Positions 8,691-18,347 of a stretch of 64,000 bases of DNA are shown here, piece by piece. The notes under the pieces were generated by a model that ran no database searches, was not told the DNA's origin, and saw nothing but the letters and a program-made list of their open reading frames with translations. Numbering within the stretch: position 1 is the first letter of the stretch; each line of letters opens with the position of its first letter. Both the position numbers and the translations under genes were made by a program. Source of the stretch: Methylosinus sporium (GTDB lineage Bacteria; Pseudomonadota; Alphaproteobacteria; Rhizobiales; Beijerinckiaceae); the NCBI RefSeq assembly GCF_003113265.1, contig NZ_PUIV01000011.1, forward strand, positions 1-64,000, given 5' to 3'.

Positions 8691-9062
8691 TCACTCGTCC
8701 GCCAGCATCACACCGGTGATGCAGACGTCGCCGTCGTCGATCACGAGCGAGAGAGGCGTCAGCTTTCCGCCTTGGCACGGGCCGATGAAGCAATGGCCGG
8801 TGTCGAGATCGAATTGGGCGCGATGCCGCCCGCATTCGAGGAAATTGCCCGACTCGTCGAGGAAATTGCCCGGCGAGGTGTCGAGACGCATCTGCTCGTG
8901 CGGGCAGGAGTTCTCGAAGCCGTAGAAATTGTTGCCCTTGCGGGTGATGAGGATCGGCCACGGATTGGTGTCGCCGTTGTCATAGGCGCGCATCAGGACG
9001 AAGCCATGAGCTTGGCCGTCCTCTATGTGGCCTGTGCGACAAATCACAAACAGATCGTCCAT
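8691..9062 (-). CDS. Rieske [2Fe-2S] ferredoxin-like protein
   Basis: A 123-residue single-domain protein with the Rieske cluster ligands CPH (in ENSCPHEQMRL) and CGRH (in LECGRHRAQFDLDTG), 18 residues between them, and the usual downstream GPC-containing loop (CFIGPCQGG). Such small Rieske proteins act as electron carriers for oxygenases or, less often, as isolated redox proteins. There is no oxygenase alpha subunit nearby. The ATG at 9062 follows AAAGGGG; an in-frame ATG lies seven codons upstream at 9083. Confidence 0.88.
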   Translation of the reverse strand: MDDLFVICRTGHIEDGQAHGFVLMRAYDNGDTNPWPILITRKGNNFYGFENSCPHEQMRLDTSPGNFLDESGNFLECGRHRAQFDLDTGHCFIGPCQGGKLTPLSLVIDDGDVCITGVMLADE

Positions 9063-9221
9063 GGGCTGACCCCTTTCGAACAAACATCCACGCTCCGTGC
9101 GACCCGGAGCGGACCCGTGAAATCAGGTAGCAAGCGATGAGCCAGCCTGATCCGGCGCTTGACGATATGGTTAGATCACCATATTGAACGAGACGGATTT
9201 CAGACGGAGACCAGCGGCGAG

Positions 9222-9611
9222 ATGAGCGCATCGGCAATCTTGAAGCTCCAAGCAGCCGGCTTCTCCACGGAGCAAGTGACGGCGCTCGCCGAGCTCATCG
9301 ACTCGCAGGCGGCCACCAAGGCCGATCTCGAGGCGGCGAAGCACGAGCTCGGCGCACAGATCGGTGGCGTGAAGTCCGAGCTCGGCGCGCGCATCGACAG
9401 CGTGAAGTCCGACCTCGAGGCTGCAAAGCACGAGCTCGGCGGGAGAATTGACAGCTTAGAACATAGTCTCGGCTCGAAGATCGACGCAGTCGATCACCGG
9501 CTCGACATGAAGATTGCCCGTCTCGACGGCGAGTTCGCATTGGTAAAATGGATGCTCGGCTTCACCCTCGCATTCGAGGTCGCCCTCTTCTACAAGCTTT
9601 TCCTGCACTGA
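9222..9611 (+). CDS. Coiled-coil protein with C-terminal membrane anchor
   Basis: A ~129-residue protein. Residues ~30-100 form a heptad-rich coiled coil with near-repeats (ADLEAAKHELG / GVKSELGARIDS / VKSDLEAAKHELGGRIDS). A hydrophobic C-terminal segment (WMLGFTLAFEVALFYKLFL) follows and probably spans the membrane. This layout resembles DUF1640/CCDC90-type small coiled-coil proteins. No enzymatic motif is seen. I took the ATG at 9222 (MSASAILKL), which aligns with the usual start of such proteins, over an upstream ATG at 9159. Confidence 0.75.
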   Translation: MSASAILKLQAAGFSTEQVTALAELIDSQAATKADLEAAKHELGAQIGGVKSELGARIDSVKSDLEAAKHELGGRIDSLEHSLGSKIDAVDHRLDMKIARLDGEFALVKWMLGFTLAFEVALFYKLFLH

Positions 9612-9620
9612 GCGGCGAAG

Positions 9621-9920
9621 ATGCGGGATTGTCCTGAGACTTATGAAACCTCGCCCTGCGGCGCGGAAAACGCGCTCAAAGCGCAGCTCATCGGCAAGAT
9701 CGGCCGGCTGATGAAGGAGCGCGGCTTGAAGCAGGTGGAGGCCGCCGGCCTGCTCGGCGTCAAGCAGCCGGACGTCTCCAAAATGCTGCGCGGCGATTTC
9801 CGCCAATTCTCGGTCGAGCGGCTGCTGCGTTTTCTGGTGGCGCTGGGGCAGGACGTCGAGATCGTCGTCAAGCCGCCGAACGGCGCGGAGGCTCCGGCGC
9901 TGCGCGTCGCGCGTCTGTGA
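9621..9920 (+). CDS. XRE/HigA-like helix-turn-helix protein
   Basis: A 99-residue DNA-binding protein. The helix-turn-helix lies at ~35-70 (LKQVEAAGLLGVKQPDVSKMLRGDFRQFSVERLLRFLVALG), typical of HigA-like antitoxins of RelE/HigB systems, with the common C-terminal VEIVVKP strand. Members repress their own operon and neutralise a cognate RelE-type toxin, usually encoded just upstream. Here the upstream gene is a coiled-coil protein, not a RelE toxin, so this may be an orphan regulator. It lies 9 bases after the preceding stop, which suggests co-transcription. Confidence 0.85.
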   Translation: MRDCPETYETSPCGAENALKAQLIGKIGRLMKERGLKQVEAAGLLGVKQPDVSKMLRGDFRQFSVERLLRFLVALGQDVEIVVKPPNGAEAPALRVARL

Positions 9921-9993
9921 CGCGGATAGACCATTCTTTTGAAAAAAGAGACGAAGGGATCGTGATGACCGAACTGCGATGGAGCGCGAAGAT

Positions 9994-11955
9994 ATGACCG
10001 CCGCCCTTGCGATCGAGCCGAAGCGCGACGACGCGCTCGACCAGAGCATTGCGCGCGCGTCCGGCGCGCTGCGCGCGCTCGCCAAAGGCGACGGCCATTG
10101 GTGCTTCGAGCTCGAGGCCGACGCCACCATTCCCGCCGAATATGTGCTGATGCGCCATTTCCGCGACGAGCCGATCGATCACGCGCTCGAGGGCAAAATC
10201 GCCGTTTATCTGCGCCGCATTCAGGGCGCGCATGGCGGCTGGCCTTTGTTCCACGAAGGCGCCTTCGATATGAGCGCCAGCGTGAAGGCCTATTTCGCGC
10301 TGAAGATGATCGGCGACGATAGAGACGCGCCGCATATGAAGCGGGCGCGCGAGGCGATCCTCGCCCATGGCGGCGCGGCGCGCACGAATGTCTTCACGCG
10401 CGCGCTGCTGGCGCTCTATGGCGAGATTCCCTGGCGCGGCGTGCCGGCCATGCCGGTGGAGATCATGCTGCTGCCGAAATGGTTTCCCTTCCATATCGAC
10501 AAGATTTCCTATTGGGGCCGCACCGTCCTCGTGCCGCTGCTGGTGCTGCAGACGCTGAAGCCGCAGGCGGTCAATCGCCTCGGCGTGCATATCGGCGAGC
10601 TCTTCGCCACCCCGCCGAACGAGGTGAAGAAATGGCCGACCGGCGCGCATCAGCATCCGGCGCTGGTCGCGATGTTCGGCGCGATCGACAGACTGCTGCG
10701 CGCCGCCGAGCCTTTGTTTCCGAAAGGCCCGCGCTGGCGCGCGATAAAAGCGGCGGAAGCCTTCGTCACCGAGCGGCTCAACGGCGTCGACGGGCTCGGC
10801 GCCATTTTCCCCGCGATGGTCAACAGCCTGCTGATGTATGATGTGCTCGGCGTTCCCGCCGATGACGAGCGGGTGAGACTGGCGCGCGAATCGATCGAGC
10901 GCCTGCTGGTGATCAAGGAAGACGAAGCCTATTGCCAGCCCTGCGTCTCGCCCGTGTGGGACACGGCGCTCGCCTGCCATACGCTGCTCGAGGTCGGCGG
11001 CGAGGAGGAGGAGGCCCGCGCCCGCGCCGGGCTCGATTGGCTCGCGCCGCTGCAAGTGCTGGATGTGAAGGGCGATTGGGCCGTGCAGCGGCCGAACGTG
11101 CGACCCGGCGGCTGGGCCTTCCAATACGCCAACGCCTATTATCCCGATGTCGACGACACCGCCGTGGTGGTGACGGCGATGGATCGCTCCTACGCCGGCC
11201 GCTCCGACCGGCCCTATGACGAGCGCATCGCCCGCGCGCGCGAGTGGGTCGAAGGCCTGCAGAGCAAGAATGGCGGCTGGGGCGCCTTCGACGCCGACAA
11301 TGAATATTATTATCTCAACCACATTCCCTTCGCCGATCATGGCGCGCTGCTCGATCCGCCGACATCGGACGTCTCGGCCCGCTGCGTCTCCATGCTGGCG
11401 CAGCTCGGCGACACGATCGAAACCAGCCCCCGCATGAAAGCCGGCGTCGATTATCTCCTCGCCGAGCAAGAGCCGGACGGCAGCTGGTTCGGCCGCTGGG
11501 GAATGAACTATATATACGGGACCTGGTCGACGCTCTGCGCGCTCAACGCCGCCGGGCTGAAGCCGGAGCATCGCGCCATGCGCCGCGCCGTCGACTGGCT
11601 CGTCGCGATCCAGAACGAGGACGGCGGCTGGGGCGAGGATGGCGACAGCTACAAGCTCGACTATCGCGGCTATGAGAAAGCGCCGAGCACGGCCTCGCAA
11701 ACGGCCTGGGGCGTGCTCACGCTGATGGCGGCGGGCGAGGTCGGCCATCCGGCGGTCGCCCGCGGCGTCGCCTATCTGCAGGCCAATCAGGACAAGGACG
11801 GCCTGTGGAAGGAGGAGCGCTTCACCGCGACGGGCTTCCCGCGGGTCTTCTATCTGCGCTATCACGGCTACGCGAAATTCTTCCCGCTGTGGGCGCTCGC
11901 GCGCTATCGTAACCTCGAGAGGGGCAACAGCAAAATTGTCCAGACCGGACTCTAG
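9994..11955 (+). CDS. shc: Squalene-hopene cyclase
   Basis: A membrane-associated class II terpene cyclase that converts squalene to hopene and diplopterol, the scaffold of hopanoids. The protonating motif DVDDTA is present (~residue 383), as are several QW repeats (e.g. GGWGAFD, DGSWFGRWG, EDGGWGED, KDGLWKEERFT). The length of ~653 residues is normal. I chose the ATG at 9994 (MTAALAIEP), preceded by GGAGCGCGAAG; an in-frame ATG at 9979 is also possible. hpnG overlaps its 3' end by 20 bases, so the two genes are translationally coupled. Confidence 0.96.
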   Translation: MTAALAIEPKRDDALDQSIARASGALRALAKGDGHWCFELEADATIPAEYVLMRHFRDEPIDHALEGKIAVYLRRIQGAHGGWPLFHEGAFDMSASVKAYFALKMIGDDRDAPHMKRAREAILAHGGAARTNVFTRALLALYGEIPWRGVPAMPVEIMLLPKWFPFHIDKISYWGRTVLVPLLVLQTLKPQAVNRLGVHIGELFATPPNEVKKWPTGAHQHPALVAMFGAIDRLLRAAEPLFPKGPRWRAIKAAEAFVTERLNGVDGLGAIFPAMVNSLLMYDVLGVPADDERVRLARESIERLLVIKEDEAYCQPCVSPVWDTALACHTLLEVGGEEEEARARAGLDWLAPLQVLDVKGDWAVQRPNVRPGGWAFQYANAYYPDVDDTAVVVTAMDRSYAGRSDRPYDERIARAREWVEGLQSKNGGWGAFDADNEYYYLNHIPFADHGALLDPPTSDVSARCVSMLAQLGDTIETSPRMKAGVDYLLAEQEPDGSWFGRWGMNYIYGTWSTLCALNAAGLKPEHRAMRRAVDWLVAIQNEDGGWGEDGDSYKLDYRGYEKAPSTASQTAWGVLTLMAAGEVGHPAVARGVAYLQANQDKDGLWKEERFTATGFPRVFYLRYHGYAKFFPLWALARYRNLERGNSKIVQTGL

Positions 11956-12673
11956 ACGTCGCTTGGACGGCCCGGATGAGGTGGAGCCCCCGCGGTTCCT
12001 CATCATCACGGGGCTGCTGAGCGAGCGCGCCTGCGCCGAGGGCGAAGGTCTGGTGCCGATTTGCAGCGGCGCCGACACGGAGGGACTGCGCGCCGCGCTG
12101 GAGCGCACGCAGGGCTTCGCGCTCGCGGGCGTCGTCAGCTTCGGCATAGCGGGCGGGCTCGATCCGGCGCTGCGGCCGGGCGACGTCGTTATCGGCTCCT
12201 CCGTCGTCGCGGAGGACAAGCGCTATGAGACCAGCGCCGAGCTCTCGTCCATTTTGAGCGAAGGCCTCGGCGCCTCGGGCGGCAAAATCGTCGCGGGCGT
12301 CATCGCCGGCGTCGAAGCGCCCGTGCTCGATCCCCAGGGAAAGGCGGCGCTGCGAAAAAAGACCGGCGCCGCCGTCGTCGATATGGAGACGCATATCGCT
12401 GCGGATTTCGCCGAGAGGCGGCGCCTGCCGCTCGCCGTGGTGCGCGTCGTCAACGATCCGGCGGCGCGGGCGCTGCCGCCGCTGGCCACCTCCGCCGTCA
12501 CGCCGGACGGCGGCGTCGATTTCCGGGCCGTGTTCCGCGATCTCGCCCGCGAGCCGCGCCAGATCGGCGATCTCATTCTCGCCGGTCTGGACTTTCGCAA
12601 ATCCTCGGCGACCTTAGGCCGCTGTGGGCGTCTTCTCGGCCCGCTCCTTAGCCTCGGCCTCTCGGAGCTCTGA
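11936..12673 (+). CDS. hpnG: Hopanoid biosynthesis nucleosidase/phosphorylase HpnG
   Basis: A 245-residue member of the purine nucleoside phosphorylase/MTAN superfamily. HpnG removes adenine from adenosylhopane on the way to ribosylhopane and bacteriohopanetetrol. Visible family features are GVVSFGIAGGLDPALRPGDVVIG and VDMETHIAADFAERR. It overlaps shc at its start. At its end it overlaps the convergent hpnH by 60 bases (12614-12673), an unusually long tail-to-tail overlap. I took the ATG at 11936 as start. Confidence 0.92.
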   Translation: MSRPDSRRRLDGPDEVEPPRFLIITGLLSERACAEGEGLVPICSGADTEGLRAALERTQGFALAGVVSFGIAGGLDPALRPGDVVIGSSVVAEDKRYETSAELSSILSEGLGASGGKIVAGVIAGVEAPVLDPQGKAALRKKTGAAVVDMETHIAADFAERRRLPLAVVRVVNDPAARALPPLATSAVTPDGGVDFRAVFRDLAREPRQIGDLILAGLDFRKSSATLGRCGRLLGPLLSLGLSEL

Positions 12674-13765
12674 GAGAGTCGCGACATTCTTGTCGAAGAC
12701 ATATTGCGCCGGCCGCTGCTTCTCGAGCGAGATGTCGGGCGCGAAATCGCCTTCCGTCCTCACGCCGCGCAGAGCGACCAGCGCCGCCTTCCACGGCCGC
12801 GCGACGGCGTCCTTCACCGCCGTGGCCTCGAAGCCGCAATGGACCATGCAATCGGCGCATTTCTCATAATTGCCGACGCCGTAGGAGTCCCAATCGGTCT
12901 CGTCCATCAGCTGCTTGAAGCTCTGAGCATAGCCCTCGCCCAGGAGATAGCAGGGACGCTGCCAGCCGAAGACGGTGCGCGCCGGATTGCCCCAGGGCGT
13001 GCAATGATAGGTCTGATTGCCGGCCAGAAAGTCGAGGAACAGGCCCGACTGCACGAAGGACCAATCGCGTCCGCCGCGTCCGCGCTTCAGAATGCCGCGG
13101 AACAGCTCCTTGGTGCGGGCGCGATTGAGGAAATGCGCCTGATTGGGCGCGCGCTCATAGGCGTAGCCCGGCGACACCGTCATGCCGTCTATGCCGATGC
13201 GCTTCACCTCGTCGAAGAAATCGGCGACGCGGGCCGGATCGGCGTCCTGGAAGAAGGTGCTGTTGATGGTGACGCGGAAGCCTTTCGACTTCGCCAGCTT
13301 GATCGCCTCGACGGCGCGCTTGTAGACGCCCTTCTGGCTCACCGCGCGATCATGCATCTCCTCGTCGCCGTCGAGATGGATCGACCAAGTGAAATAGGGG
13401 CTGGGCTTATACTGATCGATCTTCTTGGCCAGCAGCAGCGCATTGGTGCAGACGATGGCGAATTTCTTGCGCGCCATTATGCCTTCGACGATTCTAGGCA
13501 GCTCCTTGTGCAGCAGCGGCTCGCCGCCGGCGATGACGACGACCGGCGCGCCGCATTCGTCCACCGAGGTGAGGCAGTCCTGCGCCGAGAGGCGCTTATC
13601 GAGAATATGGTCCGGATAGTCGATCTTGCCGCAGCCGGCGCAGGCGAGATTGCAGCGAAACAGCGGCTCGAGCATCAGCACCAGCGGATAGCGCTTCCGG
13701 CCTGCGAGATGCTGGCGGAGGATATAGCCCCCGATCGACATGATGTAGCGAAGCGGAATGGACAA
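12614..13765 (-). CDS. hpnH: Radical SAM adenosyl-hopane synthase HpnH
   Basis: HpnH joins a 5'-deoxyadenosyl radical to diploptene to make adenosylhopane, the step before HpnG. The radical SAM cluster motif is CNLACAGCGK (CX3CX2C), after the family signature RKRYPLVLMLEPLFR. Downstream, GGEPLLHKE and a C-terminal Cys-rich SPASM-like stretch (KCADCMVHCGFE) are present. I chose a TTG start at 13765 (MSIPLRYIMSIGGYI..) because GGAAGGA lies 10 bases upstream and the length (383) fits the family; an in-frame ATG is at 13741. It is convergent with shc-hpnG, so this hopanoid set is split between strands. Confidence 0.95.
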   Translation of the reverse strand: MSIPLRYIMSIGGYILRQHLAGRKRYPLVLMLEPLFRCNLACAGCGKIDYPDHILDKRLSAQDCLTSVDECGAPVVVIAGGEPLLHKELPRIVEGIMARKKFAIVCTNALLLAKKIDQYKPSPYFTWSIHLDGDEEMHDRAVSQKGVYKRAVEAIKLAKSKGFRVTINSTFFQDADPARVADFFDEVKRIGIDGMTVSPGYAYERAPNQAHFLNRARTKELFRGILKRGRGGRDWSFVQSGLFLDFLAGNQTYHCTPWGNPARTVFGWQRPCYLLGEGYAQSFKQLMDETDWDSYGVGNYEKCADCMVHCGFEATAVKDAVARPWKAALVALRGVRTEGDFAPDISLEKQRPAQYVFDKNVATLSELREAEAKERAEKTPTAA

Positions 13766-14001
13766 GAAAGCTGTTCCTTCCAGGGACCGGCTCTTCGACA
13801 GAGCGGCGCTGCGGCCGCCCGGCTTCGACGCGCGAGAAACACAGCGTCGGAACGTTCCGTCTAACACGAAAGCTCGACTGCGCAAACCGGCGGCCGAGAT
13901 CGCCGGCTGCGGCGACTTCGCCTCGAGGATATGGCGTTTTTCAGGCCCGAGCGGATCATGATAGGGTAGCCGCCCCGTTACGGAAGCCGCGAGAGGGAAG
14001 C

Positions 14002-14655
14002 TTGGCCGGCGTGATCGTCAAAATCTGCGGCTTGTCCACCCTGCCGATGCTCGAGGCCACGATCGCCGCCGGCGCGGATATGGCCGGCTTCGTCTTCTTC
14101 GAGAAAAGCCCTCGCCACATCACGCTCGAGACGGCGCGGGAACTCGGCCGGGTCGCGCAGGAACGCATCCGCAAAGTGGCTCTCACCGTCGACGCCGACG
14201 ATTCCACGCTCGACGCCATCGTGGCCGCTCTCGCGCCGGATCTTCTGCAATTGCACGGCCGGGAAACGCGAGAGCGCGTCGCCGCCGTGAAGGCGCGCTT
14301 CCGCCTGCCCGTCATCAAGGCGATCGGCGTCGCCGGCGCCGCGGATGTTTCCAGCGCTGCGGCCTTTCGGGAGGTCGCCGACATTCTCCTCTTCGACGCC
14401 AAGCCCGCGCCGAACGCCGCCGTCCCCGGCGGAGCCGGGACCGTCTTCGATTGGGAGCTGATGCGCGGCTACAGCAGCGGCGACTGGATGCTCTCTGGCG
14501 GCCTCGACCCCGCCAATGTGGCGGAGGCGCTGCGGCTCACCGGCGCGCCGGCGGTGGACGTGTCGTCCGGGGTGGAGCGCGAGCGGGGCGTGAAGGACGA
14601 AGCGAAGATCGCGGCCTTCGTCGCGGCGGCGCGAAAAGGCGGAGCGTTTTTCTAG
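14002..14655 (+). CDS. trpF: Phosphoribosylanthranilate isomerase
   Basis: A 217-residue TIM barrel that isomerises N-(5'-phosphoribosyl)anthranilate to CdRP in tryptophan synthesis. Motifs are VKICGLST (catalytic Cys), DMAGFVFFEKSPRHI, LLQLHGRET, LLFDAK and the phosphate-binding end MLSGGLDPANVAEAL. The start is TTG at 14002 with GAGGGA upstream. In Alphaproteobacteria trpF is usually followed directly by trpB; here a MazF-like gene separates them. Confidence 0.96.
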   Translation: MAGVIVKICGLSTLPMLEATIAAGADMAGFVFFEKSPRHITLETARELGRVAQERIRKVALTVDADDSTLDAIVAALAPDLLQLHGRETRERVAAVKARFRLPVIKAIGVAGAADVSSAAAFREVADILLFDAKPAPNAAVPGGAGTVFDWELMRGYSSGDWMLSGGLDPANVAEALRLTGAPAVDVSSGVERERGVKDEAKIAAFVAAARKGGAFF

Positions 14656-14715
14656 CGCACGAAATTCGCCGGCGTTTGCGTAGAACGATCGAATTTATCG
14701 GGGGCATTCTCGAAA

Positions 14716-15171
14716 ATGAACGATGAAGAAAGGCCGCCGACGCCCGGTAATGCAATAAAATCCGCCGGAACCGGTTCTGAATACAAGCCTCGCCGTATTC
14801 GCCCGCGAATTAAAGCCGTTCCGGCCATTCGCCAAATTTATTGGTGCGACTTCGGAATGGAGCCCATTTTGCCCGAAATGGGTAAGACACGCCCTGCCGT
14901 CATTGTGTCGTTCAAGCATACGCTCACTGGGCACTGCCTCGTCCTCCCCACATCCACCGACCCACAGGAAGGCGAGAGCGGGAGATGGGCGCACAAGCTG
15001 TCGCTCGAGATCGAGAAGGGAAAGGTCTCCTACGTCGTCTGCAACCACCCCCACACGGTTTCGACGGCCAGACTTCAGATGCTCTGGGGAAAGAACACGC
15101 CTCGGCTCGATATTCAGGAGTTCAGGCTGGTAATCGATAAGCTCATGGCTTGGCTTCCAAAGCTCGATTGA
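14716..15171 (+). CDS. PemK/MazF-like toxin-family protein
   Basis: A 151-residue protein whose residues ~38-150 match the PemK/MazF endoribonuclease fold: RQIYWCDFG (strand 1), GKTRPAVIVS (catalytic-type Arg), LVLPTST and the helix KLMAWLPKL. The ~37-residue N-terminal extension, rich in Pro, Arg and Lys, is unusual for MazF. There is no gene resembling a MazE, PemI or AbrB antitoxin next to it, so it is solitary. It interrupts the common trpF-trpB pair and its base composition is lower in GC than its neighbours, consistent with later insertion. Toxicity is not established by sequence. Confidence 0.75.
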   Translation: MNDEERPPTPGNAIKSAGTGSEYKPRRIRPRIKAVPAIRQIYWCDFGMEPILPEMGKTRPAVIVSFKHTLTGHCLVLPTSTDPQEGESGRWAHKLSLEIEKGKVSYVVCNHPHTVSTARLQMLWGKNTPRLDIQEFRLVIDKLMAWLPKLD

Positions 15172-15541
15172 CTTTTATGGAGGCCGCCCGCGTTCTCGAA
15201 CAACGAGTTTTCCGTTGACGGAATTAGCGACCATCGCTAGATGTAACGTTACCTGCGGCCCCGAAAGGGTGTCCGTTTCTCCGCGAGGAGAGTGAAAGGC
15301 GAAGGGGACCGAAAAGGTCCCCTTTCGTTTATCTTCGAGAGCAATTCGCTGCAACGGACGCGAATGCGCGACCGAGCCGTTCCCTCTCTGTCCGGGCGCC
15401 CGAATCGAGCGCCGCCCCGCTCGATCAGGGGACGTCGACTCCAAACGAGAGGACGCCGACGCTTTCATCCTGGCGGCTGAACGTCTATGAGAGTCGGCTC
15501 TGAAAGAGACCGGCAGCGAACAGCCCCGAGGACGAACGGCG
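15172..15541. other. Intergenic region before trpB
   Basis: About 370 bases without a credible gene. It holds a short palindrome GTAACGTTAC (15243-15252) and a hairpin terminator at 15302-15325. A GAGGACG box precedes the trpB start. I see no leader peptide with Trp codons or an anti-TRAP/TRAP type signal. Confidence 0.5.
15302..15325. terminator. Candidate bidirectional terminator
   Basis: A hairpin with a 9-bp stem AAGGGGACC/GGTCCCCTT, loop GAAAA, and T's on the + strand and A's on the left. It lies after the MazF-like gene and before trpB, and could end transcription from the upstream unit. The U-tract is short. Confidence 0.6.
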
Positions 15542-16789
<1,248 letters not shown>

Positions 16790-16876
16790 GGTAGCCGGCG
16801 CTTAGTCGGAGACGGCGATGAATCGCCGCCTCCTCCTCGTTCGCCCGCGCGGGCGCGGCGCGGGCCAACCCCTCGG

Positions 16877-17776
16877 TCACGCCGCCGCCGGCTCGACGCG
16901 CAGCGCGGCGAGGAATTCGGCGAGCTTCTGACGATCGGCCTCGACGAGGGGCTTCAGCGGCGGCCGCGGCGCGCCGGCCGGCAATCCGCGCAGGGCGAGC
17001 CCGGCCTTCACCGTCGTCGGCAGGCCGCCCACCACGATGAAACGCAGCACCGGCAGAATGTCGTAGAACAGCGCCCGCGCGCGCACGATATCGCCCGCCT
17101 GCACCAGATCGAACAGCCGCGCCGGACGATCGTCGAGCAGATTGGGAGCGGCGGTGCACCAGCCCGAAGCGCCGGCGGCGATCGCCTCCAGCGCCATGTG
17201 ATTGGCGCCGTTGTAGAAGGGGATCGCGCCGTCCGACAGCTTGTGGATCGCGTGCATACGATTGAGATCGCCGCTGCTCTCCTTGATGAAGCGCACCGTG
17301 TCGAGCTCGCGCACGAGCCGCACCAGAAACTCCGGCGACATGTCCACGCCGCTGGTCCCCGGATTATTATAGGCCATGATCGGCAGATCGGTCGCCGCCG
17401 CTATGGCGGCGTAATGATCGAAGATCTCGGCCTCGGTCAGCTTCCAATAGGACACGGGAATGACCATCAGCATATCGGCGCCGATCTCGCGGGCGTAGCG
17501 CGCCTTGGCGACGGCCGCCGCCGTGGTCAGCTCGGCGATTCCGACGATCACCGGAACGCGGCCGGCCACCGTTTCGACGCCGAGGCGAGCGCCATGGCGC
17601 CATTCCTCTTCCGTCAGATAGGCGCTCTCGCCGGCGCTGCCGAGGAAGGCGATGGCCGCTGGCTGCGAGCGCAGGAGATTTTCCGTCACGCAGCGGAAGG
17701 CGCCGTCGTCGATCCCGCCATCGGCGGAAAAGGGCGTGACGGGATAGGCGACGATGCCGCGAATCACTTTGGTCAT
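16877..17776 (-). CDS. Dihydrodipicolinate synthase/N-acetylneuraminate lyase family protein
   Basis: A 299-residue class I aldolase. The start motif GIVAYPVTPFS, the GSAGESAYLT phosphate/carboxylate loop, the Tyr in IMAYNNPGTSG and the Schiff-base Lys in RFIKESSGD are present. The family includes DapA, but context argues against the lysine pathway: it sits with a cupin gene and a divergent LysR regulator, a common layout for catabolism of sugar acids or hydroxy-proline-like compounds. The true substrate is not evident. The start is ATG at 17776. Confidence 0.88.
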   Translation of the reverse strand: MTKVIRGIVAYPVTPFSADGGIDDGAFRCVTENLLRSQPAAIAFLGSAGESAYLTEEEWRHGARLGVETVAGRVPVIVGIAELTTAAAVAKARYAREIGADMLMVIPVSYWKLTEAEIFDHYAAIAAATDLPIMAYNNPGTSGVDMSPEFLVRLVRELDTVRFIKESSGDLNRMHAIHKLSDGAIPFYNGANHMALEAIAAGASGWCTAAPNLLDDRPARLFDLVQAGDIVRARALFYDILPVLRFIVVGGLPTTVKAGLALRGLPAGAPRPPLKPLVEADRQKLAEFLAALRVEPAAA

Positions 17777-17784
17777 GGCGGGTC

Positions 17785-18237
17785 TCACTTCGCTTCTTCG
17801 CGGATCGCGAGGCGACCGGCGTTCTGGAGCATGGGGGCGTTCTCGCAGGCGAGATAGCGCGCGGGCTTGTCCGGATCGGCGTTCACATGATGGTGCCAGG
17901 CCCAGACCGGAATATAGACGGCGTCGCCCGCCTCCCACTCGATGCGGCGGTCCTCGATCATCGAATAGCCGCGCCCCTCGAGCACATAAAGAATGGTCTC
18001 ATAAGTGTGGCGATGGCGGTTGGAGCGGCCGCCCGGCGTGAGCCCGCCGACCGTGAGGCTGATGGCGTGCGATGGCAGATCGATGAAATGCACCGGATGC
18101 TTGCGCTCGACCGAATAGGCGGCGCGCGCATCGTCCTTCTCGACGCCGCGATGCGCGAGCCGCTCCGGCAAAATCACTTCGAATGTCGGCGGCGTCTTGT
18201 CGAAATCGGCCGAATGGAAAACCCGCTGGGCGGTCAT
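17785..18237 (-). CDS. Cupin-domain protein
   Basis: A 150-residue single-cupin protein. Cupin motif 1 is visible as RHRHTYETILYVLEGRGYSMI (two His and a Glu as likely metal ligands) and motif 2 as VYIPVWAWHHHVNADPDKP. It could be a small dioxygenase, isomerase or sensor; the substrate is unknown. It is upstream of the DapA-like gene in the same direction with an 8-base gap and so forms an operon with it. It is divergent from the LysR gene. Confidence 0.85.
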   Translation of the reverse strand: MTAQRVFHSADFDKTPPTFEVILPERLAHRGVEKDDARAAYSVERKHPVHFIDLPSHAISLTVGGLTPGGRSNRHRHTYETILYVLEGRGYSMIEDRRIEWEAGDAVYIPVWAWHHHVNADPDKPARYLACENAPMLQNAGRLAIREEAK

Positions 18238-18303
18238 GGCCCGTCTCCCTCTTGGTTGCGACGGTCTGTCTTCATTCGAATTTGAGAATAGGTCCAAGAC
18301 TTG

Positions 18304-18333
18304 TTTTCAATACTGAAAATAGGCTTTACCTAT
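18304..18333. promoter_or_regulatory. Candidate LysR operator in the divergent promoter region
   Basis: Two adjacent inverted repeats just before the lysR start: TTTTCA-ATAC-TGAAAA (18304-18319) and ATAGG-CTTTA-CCTAT (18319-18333). They are AT-rich and lie between the divergent cupin and lysR genes, as expected for an autoregulated LysR site. Identification rests on symmetry and position only. Confidence 0.55.
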
Positions 18334-18347
18334 GATATAGGAGTCCG

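Noticed and set aside
9868-12219. A 783-codon open frame opposite shc
   Set aside because: Antisense shadow of squalene-hopene cyclase; no domain or signal recognised.
15243-15252. Perfect palindrome GTAACGTTAC as an operator
   Set aside because: Only 10 bp, single copy, no link to a regulator; too short to claim.
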